The notes beneath the pieces were generated by a model. The model did not search any database. It was not told where the DNA came from and saw nothing but the letters and a program-made list of their open reading frames with translations. The translations under genes and the position numbers were made by a program. A stretch of 64,000 nt of DNA from Blepharisma stoltei (taxonomy: Eukaryota > Ciliophora > Heterotrichea > Heterotrichida > Blepharismidae): NCBI GenBank assembly GCA_914767885.1, contig CAJZBQ010000052.1:218501-282500 (forward strand), written 5' to 3'. Shown here piece after piece: positions 10,733-21,738 of the stretch (the first letter of the stretch is position 1; every line of letters begins with the position of its first letter).

Positions 10733-12446
10733 TTAAATTATACAGCAATTTTTCTCTTCTCGGATATGCTTTTCTGTAGGGATTTCTGGTGAAGGGGTTT
10801 TAAGCTTCATTATTATTGAGCGGTTTATTATATGAAATTTTGATAAATATTGGGAAAAAATTGGTTTTATAGGTAAAATAATGGATGGAGATAAAAGGGA
10901 ATATCTCTGGAGGCTCATTCCGCTCGGTAAGCTGTGAAGAATAATCGTCCTCTGGAGAAGATTTATTTTGTGTATCAATATCGTTTATGGAATCCTGCTC
11001 GTGGATAATTATTTCGTGTATCGTCTCAGGGAAAAAATCAGATTTTGCCTCATGCAGAGTAGGAAGACTTGGAGGGTCGATTTCTGTAGGATGGTTCTTT
11101 TTAGGGTGGATTGTTTTGGAGCGGTGGTGTTTGGCTCTTTTAGCTGGATGCATCTGTTTAAAATCGTCAAGGATTTCATGGCGAACTTCAGGACTTAGCC
11201 CAACTGTATGGGTTGAGCTCCTTTTGGAACGTCTAGCATGAGTTTTTGTAGAGTCTCGACGGTAATTGCTTCTACACCTAAGTTTTGGTGTTGATTCCAA
11301 GACAGCTGAAGAGTCTTTTAACCAGCCAAAAGTATATTCCGGAGTTTCTAACTTCTGTCTCAGTGAGAGAACAAAGCATTGGAAAACCTCTTCTTATTTT
11401 TTAAGAAAAATCATTTGTACAAATTTTTTTAATATAAAATTTTTTGATGTTATGAAAAAATTAATTCGATATATATATGATAATTAGTAAGTTAGTTTTA
11501 AACAGCTTTCTTTCGAAATGCGATTTTTTTAAATTTCAAAAAAAAATTATATAAATTATTAAAAAGATTAGATTAACCCACCTCCATGAAAGAAATTTTT
11601 TTTTTTATTCGGTAGGAGTAAGCTGTATTTCGCTTTTTCTAATAGACTTCTTAGATAATCATATTTAGGTTTCTCATCAAATTTTAGGCTTCTTGCATAA
11701 TTTAGAAATTCTGCAAATTCACTAGGGCATCCTGTGCATAATTCGTGCACAGTGACTGCAGCCTTTATTGCGAAAACTTTTTGCCATTTTCCCATACATT
11801 TCTTATGGGCTGATTTTTGCCATGGCAGTCTTCCTTTCACAAGGTAAACCAATATGTAGCCTAAACTTTCAAGATCATCTCTTCGAGATTGTCTGAATCC
11901 CATATGGTTATTTAAAGAAGCAAAGCTTGAATTTCCAACACAGGAGCATCCTGTTTGCTCAGATTGATGATGGTTTCCAATCATAAATTCTTTTGCAAGA
12001 CCAAAGTCAATTAAATATAAAAAATCATAATTCATATCAAATAAACAGTTATGAGGCTTCATGTCACGATGGATAACCCCAGCTGTATGAATATTCTCCA
12101 GCCTAGTTAGCAGTTGAAGGCCAGCCTTTATTGAAGCTGCAATTGGCAGTTTTCCCCCGTTTTGCTTTATCGCATTTCCTAAGCTAAGACCTAGTAATTC
12201 GAAGACCATATAAGTCACTTCGTCCACTCTTCCAGATTCATACACTTTTGGTATTCCTTCAATATTTTGCAGTTTTGTAAGTATACGAGACTCAGCAATT
12301 ACCACCCCACGGGTTTTTATATCTGTTTTTATAGCCACGTATTTATTTGTTTTTGTGTTAATTGCTTTGTAAACTTTTCCAAATCCACCGCTCCCCAAAA
12401 CACTTTCAATCTTATACTTGTTTAGAAAGATGTCACTTAGTTCCAT
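10733..12446 (-). CDS. Casein kinase 1-like Ser/Thr kinase with C-terminal CCII
   Basis: The kinase domain is nearly complete in the first frame: GSGGFGKVY, VAIK, HRDMKPHN, LIDFGLAKEF, and the CK1-type SRRDDLESLGYILVY. The frame then enters a MITE (11351-11620). Excision gives KYSLETPEYTFGWLK, the usual CK1 end (compare YxFDW in the family), and a basic tail. A second IES at 10813-10903 leads to a tail ending EEKNCCII, a CaaX-like or di-cysteine end that could be lipidated as in yeast Yck kinases (inference). Total 450 residues; length is divisible by three only after both excisions. Confidence 0.87.
10813..10903 (-). other. IES in CK1-like gene tail (91 bp)
   Basis: Bounded by TA; coding-strand start TATTCCCTTTTATC resembles the start of the Myb IES at 22182 (TATTCCCTTTTTCC). 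Excision joins NEPPEI to MKLKTPSPEIPT. Without excision the gene ends 67 bp earlier in another frame with an unlike tail, so this joint is likely but less certain than those inside domains. Confidence 0.6.
11351..11620 (-). mobile_element. Degenerate GGAGGGG-end MITE acting as IES in CK1 gene (270 bp)
   Basis: Ends ACTTCTGTCTCAGTGAGAGA and ACTCCTACCGAAT are eroded forms of the ACTCCCCCCTCCGTGAGTGA end; the core keeps ATATATGATAATTAGTAA and the Phe/Lys-rich A-tracts. It is TA-bounded. Removal is in frame and completes the CK1 domain. Confidence 0.85.
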
Positions 12447-12700
12447 TAAATTAGAAGGATGGATTTCCTAGTAATTAAATAAATAGCGAGGTTTTATTAA
12501 AAATTTTGTGGTGAATGTCGTAAATTTATTTTCCTTTTATCAAAATAGTAAAATAAGAAACTATGCTAAGAAATGGCTAGAAATTTAGAATATATTAATA
12601 CTTTTGGGATGTAAATATTTTATATTTATTGCGATGAATATGTAGATTTATGTTCTCCTAAAAATAAATTATAAAGCAAAAAATCACCACAAAACCATTT

Positions 12701-12880
12701 TATAGCGCCTTGCCCAATTTTAGGGGGCCTCTGGCATGTGGAGATATCCTCCACATGCCAGAAATATTTCCACATATGAAGTCACTATATTTTTGAGATT
12801 TCACATGTGGAAGTATTTATGGCATGTGGAGGATATCTCCATGTGTCAGAGGCCTCCCAAAATTTGGGTAAGGGACTATA
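12701..12880. mobile_element. Palindromic TA-bounded element (180 bp), intergenic
   Basis: Two arms of about 75 bp, TATAGCGCCTTGCCCAATTT and (reverse complement of the right end) TATAGTCCCTTACCCAAATT, separated by a loop near 12785. Internal sub-palindromes ATGTGGAGATATCCTCCACAT occur in each arm. Same architecture as the palindromic IESs inside TSG101, the EF-hand gene and HECT. The rest of 12447-13089 holds no gene. Confidence 0.8.
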
Positions 12881-13089
12881 ACAAAAAAGTTACCAATGAT
12901 GAGGCTATAGAGTTATAATATGATAATTTAAATTATATGCTTTTCATATGCATTAGGAAGAAGGAAAGCGAACTCCACACAGTTTAGCATTATTTTTCCT
13001 ATTTTATACAAAATATATAGATTAATAGAAAATAATATTTAATTATATGAGAAAACCAATCTAATTATTTTTCTCAAAAATACATAAAG

Positions 13090-14056
13090 TTATTCATTAA
13101 ACTCAATGTTTACAAATTTCTCCACTTTTGCTCTGCATACTGGGCACTTCATCTGTGGATCATTTCTTATCATTTCAGAGCAAATGACGCACAAGCAGCA
13201 ATGTTTGCAGGGCAATGCTGTAACTGTGCATTTATCTCCTAAACAAATCACACATTCTCCTTCACTTTTTTCTAAATTGTAAATTTCATTCAAAATAAAC
13301 CATTTTTGCCTTATGCTAATTTTCTGTTTAAGAATCGACAATTTATAGTTTCCCCCTTCATTTTCAATAGCCAAAAAGCAAGTCTGTGTCTGCATATTAG
13401 TTTTATCCTCATTTCTAATATTTACAACAATTGGGATATGGATTTTGTTTTTAAATTGCAATAAATCAGGTGGGTATTTTGAAGGGATGATTAAAGATAC
13501 ATTTGGTGGGAATTTTTGTTTCATTCCAGCATTAAAGCGATATGATTGAGGAATAGGGAACATTTTGGTGTCTACTGAAAAGTTTAATGTATTTTTGCCT
13601 ATATTTTTTTGCTTTATTTTGCCCACTAAAAATTATAATTTTATTTAAATTTTTCAATTTTAGGCAAAATAAAGGGAAAATGCATAATTGATCCAAATTC
13701 TCAACTGCAAAATAATATATGTCGATTATGCAGACACAAAGCGAATCAAACTCGAAAGTTAATGAAAAATTTCCGGCCTGCTGCGGGACTGGAACTAATT
13801 CAAAAGAATTTTTGCGTAAATAAACTTCTAAATGCACCCTATCTTGAGATTCTACACTGGTTAATGGGATTGGCCCTTTTGGAGCATTTCTATTTGCTGG
13901 AGGTGGAGGAGGTGGAGGATTTCTATAAATAGGCTGCTGATTTGGAGGATTTGCTGCTGCTCGTGGCGGGAGTTGGTTTTGAGCTTGGTTTCTAGGCTGA
14001 TTGCTTGATTGGTTTGTTCTATTTGTATTACTTCCAGAGCCTACACATGCTCCCAT
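13090..14056 (-). CDS. MGRN1/LUL-like RING E3 ubiquitin ligase
   Basis: 293 residues after removing one 85 bp IES. MGACVGSGS is an N-myristoylation start; a Pro/Asn/Gln-rich linker follows; then the conserved MGRN1-type beta domain (NSFELVPVPQQAGNFSLTFEFDS, IYYFAVENLDQL|GKNTLNFSVDT, FLAIENEGGNYKLSILKQKI) and a C-terminal RING, CVICLGDKCTVTALPCKHCC with CPVCRAKV. The family (mahogunin, RNF157, plant LOG2) are membrane-tethered E3s. Domain order and length fit well. Confidence 0.87.
13602..13686 (-). other. IES in MGRN1-like gene (85 bp), imperfect palindrome
   Basis: Contains CTTTATTTTGCC near one end and GGCAAAATAAAG near the other. Excision joins VENLDQL to GKNTLNFSV in the conserved beta domain. 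Confidence 0.8.
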
Positions 14057-14316
14057 TTTATATTAATACACATTAATAAAAGAAAAACTTAAAAAGGCTT
14101 TAAAAATATCGAAAAACAACTATTTCCTTCTACATTTTATTAAAAGCTTATTTAATCATATTTCCTATTCATAAGCCTCTTGATTATCATTGCTACTGAA
14201 AAATATTTTTGATGGAAATATTAAGCCATTTTCTCAATAAAATGTCAGTTAAATAATGATTATAGAAACGCTCTCTGCTAAACTAAATTTTATTTACACT
14301 ACCTTAATCCTTGATT

Positions 14317-14838
14317 AATATACATTAAAATGAGACCCGTGTCAATCTGCCAGCTTGGCACAACAGTCCAGATCTTAAGGTGGCAACAAGCTGGAACGAA
14401 CTCGAAGCCGAGAAATAAGTGCAGACTCAGGAAATGTGTATCCGGCAGGTTTTGGCAGCTTTTCTGTGGTTGAAAATGGAGGTGCTTAGTAATGTCCTTC
14501 GGACTCTTGGACATCCTCTATCGAGAAGCTGGGGCAATAAGGGGAACTGTCTTTTTCCTGTAGCTGCCAAAGAAAGACACTCTGAGACGCAATAAACTCC
14601 AAGGGGCTAATCCCTGAAATCAAGCTACTCCCAATCACCTACAGCAGGGCCGCAGAAATCCATAAGCTGCCCACTCAAACTGAGGACAAGGCAATGAAGG
14701 GTCAACTATACCAATCATGGCTAGACCTACTGGACAGTTTTTCTGAAAGCAAATGAACCTTCTGTACTGGAGGTCTTTGGTGACTGTGCCACCAATATGG
14801 CTAGACTTGCCTTAAATAATCCTAATCCTTATTCTACC
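14317..14838 (+). mobile_element. Retroposon-like repeat, family B (522 bp)
   Basis: Flanked by TAATCCTTGATTAA at 14305 and 14839. Shares ACAGTCCAGAT, TCCTTCGGA, CAGAAATCCATAAGC and TTTGGTGACTG-type words with 59937-60473 and its 3' end with 42596-43222. The 3' tail is TAATCCTAATCC. GC-richer than surrounding DNA. It moved the stop codon of the gene to its right. Confidence 0.75.
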
Positions 14839-15234
14839 TAATCCTTGATTAAGCTCCATATTAAGTCTTGCGGTAGCTTCCAAAGTATTCGCATTAATCG
14901 ATACAAGAGGGATTCTCTGATTAAAAATGCTCGGTTTATTAGCAGATACATCAGGAGTCTTCAGAGTTTTTTTCCTTTTAAATGATATAGGTGTCTTTAT
15001 AGGTGAGAGAGGTGAGCAGCATCTTTTAACTGGTGTTTGTGGTTCTGTTTTGATTTCTTTTGGGTTGCCATCACTATGTGAAGGATCCGATTCAAGAAGA
15101 TTTGACGATTCTTCTGGTCTGTAATAAGCAAAATAATGCTTTTGGAACATATATGTAATAAATAATGTGACTGCCATCAAAAGACCGTAGATTGTACAAG
15201 TAGCTAAAGAATTGTCAAAAAATTCAGTCGCCAT
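14812..15234 (-). CDS. Small single-pass membrane protein, C-terminus altered by retroposon
   Basis: 140 residues: short N-terminus, one hydrophobic segment (residues 11-30, TCTIYGLLMAVTLFITYMF), then a polar Ser/Pro-rich tail with KTPISFKRKKTLKTP. No family recognised. The last residues GRIRIRII are encoded by the repeat tail; the uninterrupted target would end ...LNQGLR with TAG at 14299-14301. The two forms differ by only a few residues, so function may survive. It is followed on the same strand by other membrane-protein genes. Confidence 0.6.
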   Translation of the reverse strand: MATEFFDNSLATCTIYGLLMAVTLFITYMFQKHYFAYYRPEESSNLLESDPSHSDGNPKEIKTEPQTPVKRCCSPLSPIKTPISFKRKKTLKTPDVSANKPSIFNQRIPLVSINANTLEATARLNMELNQGLGRIRIRII

Positions 15235-15290
15235 TTGAATTTAAATATGAAAGCGTTAAAATAGAATTATTTATTTTCATATAAAATTAA

Positions 15291-16160
15291 CTATCCATTT
15301 AAAGCTCTAGCCCTCATCTGTGCATAATCATTTGGATCAAACCATGGTAAAAAGCTCATCCCAAAGCTCCTTAGAGTTTCCCAGCATTTTACATAAATCT
15401 TTTTCGCTTTATCCATATCTCTTGGTACAGTTCCGAATTTTTCAGGCATAATAAACGCTAAATATTCTCTTGGGAGTCTCTGCAGCTGTTTTTCTCTATG
15501 TTTTTCAATTTTCAGTCTAACATTAACCAAATACAAAACAAAAATAAACAAGTAATAGTCTAAATTTGTACTAGATCCCAAATACAATTGGGTTATAAAT
15601 AAAAATAGAATTCATCTCATCAGCATTTGTATATCAAAATACACAGACAAAGGCACCCCTTGCAGCCTTATTCTTCTAGGCTGTTCATTATCCATCATAT
15701 GTTTAATCCTTTTCCCTATATCTGGATGGCATAAAGGTAAGGTGTTTAATATTGAATGTTCTGGGATAAGCTGTGAGCTTTGTTCTGCATGTTTGGTGTC
15801 AATAAGGATTTGTTTGACTATATCATACTTGTGAAGGTACTCAATTTCTCTTTCTTTAAATGCAGTAGAATTAAAGCCTGTTTTCTCTGGATCTGGAGGA
15901 TTTGGTAATAGTTGAATATCTAAATATATGATCTGGTCACGGTCTTGACCAAAAATTGATGACAAAGGTGTATTGTTATGCAAAATATTTCCTTTATGGA
16001 TAAGCTGTTGACATCTTATTGATGGAGACTCAGGATGATATTGGAGAATAAGCTCTTTCACTCGTGAAACATTTCATGTTGGTGGGACTTGCAAAATTAT
16101 TTCTGCACGAGCTGAGACTGGACTTTTCACTTGCAAATTGTAATACGTGTTCATATTCAT
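15291..16160 (-). CDS. Herp-like ubiquitin-like-domain membrane protein
   Basis: 289 residues with two TGA-Trp codons (PPTWNVS, LMRWILF). The N-terminal 85 residues form a ubiquitin-like domain: VKSPVSARAEIILQVPPTW, LKELILQYHPESPSIRCQQL, IHKGNILHNNTPLSSIF, the pattern of HERPUD1/2. A hydrophobic stretch near residue 180-215 (LFLFITQLYL..., YLFIFVLYLV) would anchor it. Herp proteins assist ER-associated degradation; that role is inferred from the domain and membrane anchor. No IES seen. Confidence 0.65.
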
Positions 16161-16223
16161 TTTATCTAAATTATTATTAAAATATCCAAAAATTCAGCTA
16201 ATTTCTCAAGAAATCAATTTTTA

Positions 16224-16664
16224 TTATTTTTTCACACCTATTTTATTGTTTTCTATCATGAAATATGTTTCTCTTGCAAGCAAAGTGCTTCCAATAATTG
16301 ATACAGCCAAGCCAATCAGATAAGGCAATGCTGTAGCAGCTTTTAAAACTTCCCCTGTATACAACACATCGACTTTTTCTGCACAGATATCAGAATACTC
16401 GTCACATACAAGAATTGAGCTTTCACGAGTATTGAATAAAATCAGATAATAAAACCCAATTAACGACACAATTGAAGTTGCCAAAGCTTCAATTCTAAGC
16501 TTTTTTACAAATCGAAACCCACAAGCTGATATCAGTAGAACTTGAGGGATAAATTTAACTCAGCTTTTTCACTTTGTGTAGTCAAAAGTGTCTGATAAAT
16601 CATCAAAAAGTGCAGAAATTGTAAGTACAATTCCAATTATAGAGACCCCGATTTCCAAAATCAT
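16224..16664 (-). CDS. Small multi-pass membrane protein
   Basis: 146 residues, with one TGA-Trp (YTKWKSWV has two). Hydrophobic segments at about residues 1-22 (EIGVSIIGIVLTISALF), 40-55, 63-80 (SIVSLIGFYYLILF) and 108-128 (ALPYLIGLAVSIIGS) suggest four membrane spans. No family recognised. Divergently placed from nothing; it is followed by adenosylhomocysteinase on the same strand 65 bp away. Confidence 0.6.
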
Positions 16665-16728
16665 TATTTTTTATTGTAACATTTTTGAAAATAATTAATA
16701 AATGACTTATTATAAGAAATCCGATTAT

Positions 16729-18171
16729 TTAATATCTGTATGCTTCCTTTTTGTAAGGTCCTTGGACTGTAACTCCGATGTATGAAGCTTGTTCTTCTGA
16801 TAAAGTTGAAAGTTCAGCTCCAAGAGCGTCTAAGTGGAGTCTAGCTACCTTTTCATCAAGTTTCTTTTCAAGTGTGTAGACTTTCTTTTCGTATTTTCCG
16901 TCATCTTTGTGAAGCCAGAGGTCAATTTGAGCCATAGTTTGGTTGGTGAATGAGCAGCTCATGACGAAACTTGGGTGTCCTGTGGCGCAGCCTAAGTTAA
17001 GTAATCTTCCTGATGCCAAAATAATGACACCATGTCCATCTGGGAACCTATACCTATCAACCTGAGGCTTGATGTTTTCAAGCTCAACTCCTGGGTACTT
17101 GGTCAATCCAGCCATATCAATTTCATTATCAAAATGTCCAATGTTTCCGACAATAGCGTTATTCTTCATTTTAGCTAAATCAGCAGCCATAATGATTTTC
17201 TTATTTCCAGTAGCTGTAATGAAAATATCAGCATGTGACACGACGGTTTCTAGTCTTCTGACACTGTAGCCTTCCATACAAGCTTGTAAAGCACAAATTG
17301 GGTCGACTTCAGTAATAACAACTCTGGCTCCTGCAGCTTTCATAGCAGCGGCACATCCTTTGCCGACATCTCCATATCCACAGACAACGACTTCTTTTCC
17401 GGCAATCATCACATCGGTAGCTCTCATGATTCCGTCTGGTAATGAGTGTCTGCATCCGTAAATGTTATCAAACTTGCTCTTTGTGACTGAGTCATTTACG
17501 TTAATTGCTGGGAACAAAAGTTGGCCGGCTGCAGCTCTTTCGTAGAGTCTCATGACACCAGTGGTGGTCTCTTCAGAAACTCCTCTGATGTGCTCAGCCA
17601 TGGTTCTCCATTTTCTTGGGTTGGTTTCGAGGTTTTTCTTGATGATGGTAAGAATAGCTCTCATTTCTTCGTTTTCTTCAGCTTCTGGAACTGGGACCTT
17701 GGTTGGGTCAGCTTCATGCTCAAGCTCCCATTTGACTCCTTCATGGACGAGAAGAGTCATATCACCACCGTCATCAACAATGAGGTTTGGACCATCTGAA
17801 CCTGGCCATGTGATAGCGCTATCTGTGCATTCCCAGTACTCCATCAAGTTTTCACCTTTCCAGGCAAAGACTGCAGCAGTTCCTGCGGCTGCAATAGCTG
17901 CTGCTGCGTGGTCTTGGGTGGAATAGATGTTGCAAGAACACCATCTGACCTGAGCTCCAAGGTTTCTAAGGGTCTCAATAAGGACAGCAGTCTGAATGGT
18001 CATATGGAGTGATCCTGAGATCTTGGCACCAGCTAGAGGCTGTGAAGGACCGAATTCAGCTCTTGTGGCCATTAAGCCAGGCATTTCGACTTCGGCAAGA
18101 TTGATTTCTTTGCGTCCCCAGTCTGCTAAGGTGATGTCTTTAACTCTGTAATCAACCATGTTTGACCACAA
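16729..18171 (-). CDS. AHCY: Adenosylhomocysteinase
   Basis: 480 residues, full length. It hydrolyses S-adenosylhomocysteine to adenosine and homocysteine, keeping methylation running. Seen: substrate-domain motif [38 protein letters not shown]-binding [33 protein letters not shown] and the C-terminal [10 protein letters not shown] that reaches the neighbouring subunit. Codon use is noticeably GC-richer than neighbours, as in highly expressed genes. No IES or intron. The start could be Met1 or Met5 (MVDYRVKDI); Met5 is closer to other family members. Confidence 0.97.
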   Translation of the reverse strand: MWSNMVDYRVKDITLADWGRKEINLAEVEMPGLMATRAEFGPSQPLAGAKISGSLHMTIQTAVLIETLRNLGAQVRWCSCNIYSTQDHAAAAIAAAGTAAVFAWKGENLMEYWECTDSAITWPGSDGPNLIVDDGGDMTLLVHEGVKWELEHEADPTKVPVPEAEENEEMRAILTIIKKNLETNPRKWRTMAEHIRGVSEETTTGVMRLYERAAAGQLLFPAINVNDSVTKSKFDNIYGCRHSLPDGIMRATDVMIAGKEVVVCGYGDVGKGCAAAMKAAGARVVITEVDPICALQACMEGYSVRRLETVVSHADIFITATGNKKIIMAADLAKMKNNAIVGNIGHFDNEIDMAGLTKYPGVELENIKPQVDRYRFPDGHGVIILASGRLLNLGCATGHPSFVMSCSFTNQTMAQIDLWLHKDDGKYEKKVYTLEKKLDEKVARLHLDALGAELSTLSEEQASYIGVTVQGPYKKEAYRY

Positions 18172-18256
18172 TTATTATAAGTCATACTTAGTTATTTCCA
18201 TTTGTGGACTTTTTTATCATTTATTCCACATATGAATCTCAATGCTAAAGAATTTC

Positions 18257-19413
18257 CTATCTAATTAATGATTTAACAGCTTTTTCACGGAGTCTGGATA
18301 CTAAAAAGTACTTATTGGTCATTTCTTTCATGTTTCTGACGAAGGAATCTGCAGAAATTTTCCTTGTTTCGAAGAGCTTTCTGAGGAGTAAGAGGGTTTG
18401 CTCGTAAGCTTGTTCTTCGCTGACAAGTAAAAGTATTGCGATTTCCTGTGGATCGCGCTGTTTTGGCCTTGATTTTCCCAGTGGGAAAATTTTTTGGCTC
18501 AACCAGTATCATATGGTTTGGTCAAACCAAAAAATTTTCCCAATGGGAAAATCGAGGCCAAATTAGCGCCATTCATGGGAAAACACTATATTTGTTGATG
18601 GACTGGGATTTCTGGGGTGAGTTCTGATAAGCAATCCCATTCTTCTGAGGATTGGGCTGAACTTTTCATTTTCTGTTCGGCACCTTCTTGGGCTTTGAGG
18701 TCGATTTTGATGGTTTTGATAGCCTCTATAGCATTTTGTTTGAGACTCAAGAGCTCGTTTTTGTGGTGCATCAGTTGGTCTTTTTTCGAAATTAATTCTT
18801 GATTTTCTCTTGTTATGTCTAAGGATACCGTTCTGTAGAGCTGAATTAATCTGTCATTGCATTCTCTTATAGATGTAGTAGGCTCATAATTTTGAGGTTT
18901 AGGAGCTGGGCCTGTAGGAGCTGGTGCTGGAGCAGACTGATATTGAGGCTGAGGCTGAACTGCAGGCTTTTTATCACTTTGCTTAAAGACTGGGCATTCT
19001 TGGGAGAAAACTTTGCTTAACTCTGCAAGAACAGCACCTAAGCTTGAGTTCTTAATATTCCAGCTGGTTAGCAGAGGGTGTTTTACTCTTCCATCAGCTT
19101 CCACAAAGTTCCCTGCTTTGACAACCATTCTCTCTAATGGGACGACAAAAATAATAGGAGCTACATGTGGGTAATACAGCGGAAGAATACAATTGATCAG
19201 AATGTTGTAATTTACACCTTTATATTGAATAGGGATTGTGCCTTCTAAGGAGCATTCGTTCGTAGGCTGATTTTGCTCAACTACACGTATCACACGAGGA
19301 TTCAATTGAGGATTTTTGGTAATAATAGCAATTATATCGGTTTTGATTCTTTGACGAGAATCGATTGGATAGTTGCATTGGAGGAGAATATTATCTACGG
19401 GATGTCTGTTCAT
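18257..19413 (-). CDS. TSG101: TSG101/Vps23-like ESCRT-I subunit
   Basis: 333 residues after removing a palindromic IES (18436-18590). N-terminal UEV domain (residues 1-140; GTIPIQYKGVNYNILINCIL, PLYYPHVAPIIFVVP), Pro/Gln/Ala-rich linker, coiled coil (ENQELISKKDQLMHHKNEL), and after the joint the C-terminal steadiness box (LLRKLFETRKISADSFVRNM, YFLVSRLREKAVKSLIR). The joint reads EIPVHQQI|LLLVSEEQAYEQ. Stop is TAG. Acts with CHMP6 (7703) in endosomal sorting. Confidence 0.93.
18436..18590. other. Palindromic IES in TSG101 (155 bp)
   Basis: Arms TTTGGCCTTGATTTTCCCAG and TTTGGCCTCGATTTTCCCAT (reverse complement), each containing the shorter palindrome TTTTCCCAnTGGGAAAA. TA-bounded; excision is in frame and restores the steadiness box. 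Confidence 0.9.
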
Positions 19414-19864
19414 TTATAAATATGGGATAAAAGTGAGCCAAAATTAGGATGAGGTGATAGATATTGATATATATAAATTTTTTAAGAGTATTAACATAAA
19501 ACATGATGACTTCCAAGCAAAGAATGAATATGAAATAATTCGGTAAAGTCAAGAGATAGATTTATTATTAAAGTATATAAAATATTTTATGTCAGGTAAC
19601 ATTTAGTCTTGTTATTATTTCCCCATTTTGAATCTAATTTCAGACTTCTCTTATTGTGCCAAAAATATTTTTCAAATATTTTTTCTTATCTTTCATTATT
19701 TCTAAATATCTGAATCCGTTAAAATTTCTTATCCCTAACAATAAAACCTAAAAATATTTTTTTCCAAGCTTTTCAGTAATAAATCCTTCACCCTAAATTT
19801 TCATGATAAATTTTGCTCTATTTTTATCAAAAATCTGTTGGTAAATAAATAGTCGTTTTTTAAC
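19414..19864. other. Divergent intergenic region
   Basis: 450 bp, strongly AT-rich, between TSG101 (-) and KAS (+), so it must hold both promoters. No repeat, RNA gene or ORF recognised. Confidence 0.5.
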
Positions 19865-21428
19865 ATGTATTGGCAACAACTTAAGCAAGCATCTGGCCGT
19901 CGAGTCGTCATCACTGGTATGGGTTTAGCAACTCCGATAGGAAATACTCTAGAAGAAGTATTTGCAGGCCTTATTCAAGGCAAATCTGGGATCCGTAAAA
20001 TTCCTAAATCAAGATTCCCTGAGATAGACGAAATGCCAGTTGACATTGGTGGACTACTAGACGTGGATTTGGAAGAATGGTACCGAATTATGCCTAGTAA
20101 TCGTACCCAACAAAATGCTTATGGCTTCATAGGTGCTTACAGAGCTATGATGGACTCCGGTTATAAGCCACAAACGGAAGCAGAGAGAGAAAGGTTTGGC
20201 TGTATCATGGGGACTGGGACATCAACAGGCAGAAATATTTTTGGAATGTATGATAAGTTTTTCAGGGCTGGGGCTGCCATGAGTTCAGTGCATGGAGGGT
20301 ATTCTATATTAAATGATTAAAAAGCTTAAAAGAAAGTGCATTATTACAAGTTTTTTCTTAAAAAAAAGATTTAGATATAATGATATGGAATATATAGAAG
20401 AAACCGATATTCATGGCTTAACGGCTGCTGTTAGCAAATACTTCCAGACAAAAGGGCCAGTTGGAACCTTAACAGCTGCATGCGCCACAGGTCAAGCAGT
20501 CATTCAAGAAGCCTATAGAAATATTTTGCTTGGAGAAGCTGACGTTGTAATAGCTGCAAGTGCTGAAAATGTCGTTATTCCTTATGGAGTTAGAGGGTTT
20601 ACTACCTTAGGTGCCATTAATACCAAAGATAATGATAATCCAGAAGGCGCTCCTAGGCCTATGGATGAGAGCAGAGGTGGGCTTTGTGTAAGTGATGGCG
20701 GAGACGGGGTATTCTATTACATATAAATAGCTCATATAGGCCATATTTATTATATTTATTTAATTAATAGAAAACAGTATAATCCTTGAAGAACTTCAGC
20801 ATGCTTTAAGAAGAGGTGCAAAAATATATGGTGAATTTAAAGGATTTTCTATGAACTGTGATGGATACCATTTAACAAGACCTACTGCAGAAGGAGAAGG
20901 AATATATAGAACTATGTCTAACAGCATCCAAATGGCAGGACTTGATCCTTCTGAAATCACACTTGTTCATGCACACGCTGCAGGAACTAGAGAAGGAGAT
21001 CTTGCTGAAATGGTCGGAATTGACAGGCTATTTGGAGACATTAACCCTTATATCACTGGATGCAAAGGAAATACTGGACATATGATGTGCACAGTTGGTA
21101 CTTTCCATGCTATTGAAAGTCTTTTGAGTATCACACATGGAATTATACCACCTATGCTGCAGTTTTTTGAATTAATTTTATTATTTAATTTATTTATTAT
21201 AAGAATAAGTCATATTTGCTAAAAAAAAGAATGGCCATGTTTGTCATGTCTTTTAAATCTATAAAATGCAGTATATTTAAAAATCTTAAAAATCCTATTA
21301 CAGTTAACGGAAAAATGCTGAATTATGTAAGAGAGCCAGTCTATACAAATGTAAGAAACGTTGTTATGAACAATGTAGGATTCGGAGGAATCAATAGCTC
21401 TTTGGTTGTGTCGAAATATGAGCCTTAA
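19865..21428 (+). CDS. Beta-ketoacyl-ACP synthase II (KAS/OXSM type)
   Basis: 428 residues after removing three IESs. Condensing enzyme of type II fatty-acid synthesis. N-terminus RRVVITGMGLATPIGN; active-site Cys in GTLTAACATGQAV; His residues in VHAHAAGTREGDLAE and GCKGNTGHMMC complete the Cys-His-His triad; C-terminus NNVGFGGINSSLVV. Joints read HGGYSI|EETDIHGL, SDGGDGV|ILEELQHAL and IIPP|IFKNLKNPI. The short N-terminus could be a mitochondrial presequence (inference). The first and third joints have alternative in-frame TA choices a few codons apart. Confidence 0.95.
20309..20396 (+). other. IES 1 in KAS gene (88 bp)
   Basis: TA-bounded, AT-rich, with stops in frame. Excision gives HGGYSIEETDIHGLTAA. 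Nearby TA pairs also keep frame, so the edges are uncertain by several bases. Confidence 0.75.
20712..20781 (+). other. IES 2 in KAS gene (70 bp)
   Basis: Ends TATTCTATTA and, in reverse, TATACTGTTT. Excision gives GDGVILEELQHALRRGAKIY, exactly the KAS family pattern. Confidence 0.88.
21155..21273 (+). other. IES 3 in KAS gene (119 bp)
   Basis: Ends TATGCTGCAG and, in reverse, TATACTGCAT, a short inverted repeat. Excision restores GIIPP...NLKNPI. A TA six bases further right also gives an open frame. Confidence 0.8.
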
Positions 21429-21738
21429 TAAGATTTATTCTTATATTAACTAGAATTTAATTCAAATTTATTTTACAATTTTATATCTTTATTCTTAAAT
21501 AAATAAACCAATTTTCAATTTTTCTAATAAAACCCCAAAAATAAACGTTTTATAACGAATATAGCAAGAAACGGTCATCAATTATACAGGGATCTAGAAT
21601 ATGCATTTATATTTTTTTCCTTTAAAATCTCTGATCAATTTTTTCCTGTTTTTTATTTAAATCTTTTCACTGACATTTAAATTTGGCTTAATTCCCATAT
21701 TGTGCACAGTTTCACATTTTTATAACCAAATTTCACAT

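Noticed and set aside
17552-17926. ORF of 124 codons on + inside adenosylhomocysteinase
   Set aside because: Antisense shadow of a conserved gene; no domain features.
16729-18171. GC-richer adenosylhomocysteinase as horizontal transfer or contamination
   Set aside because: Its sequence is eukaryote-like, its flanks are ordinary for the window, and stronger codon bias fits high expression.
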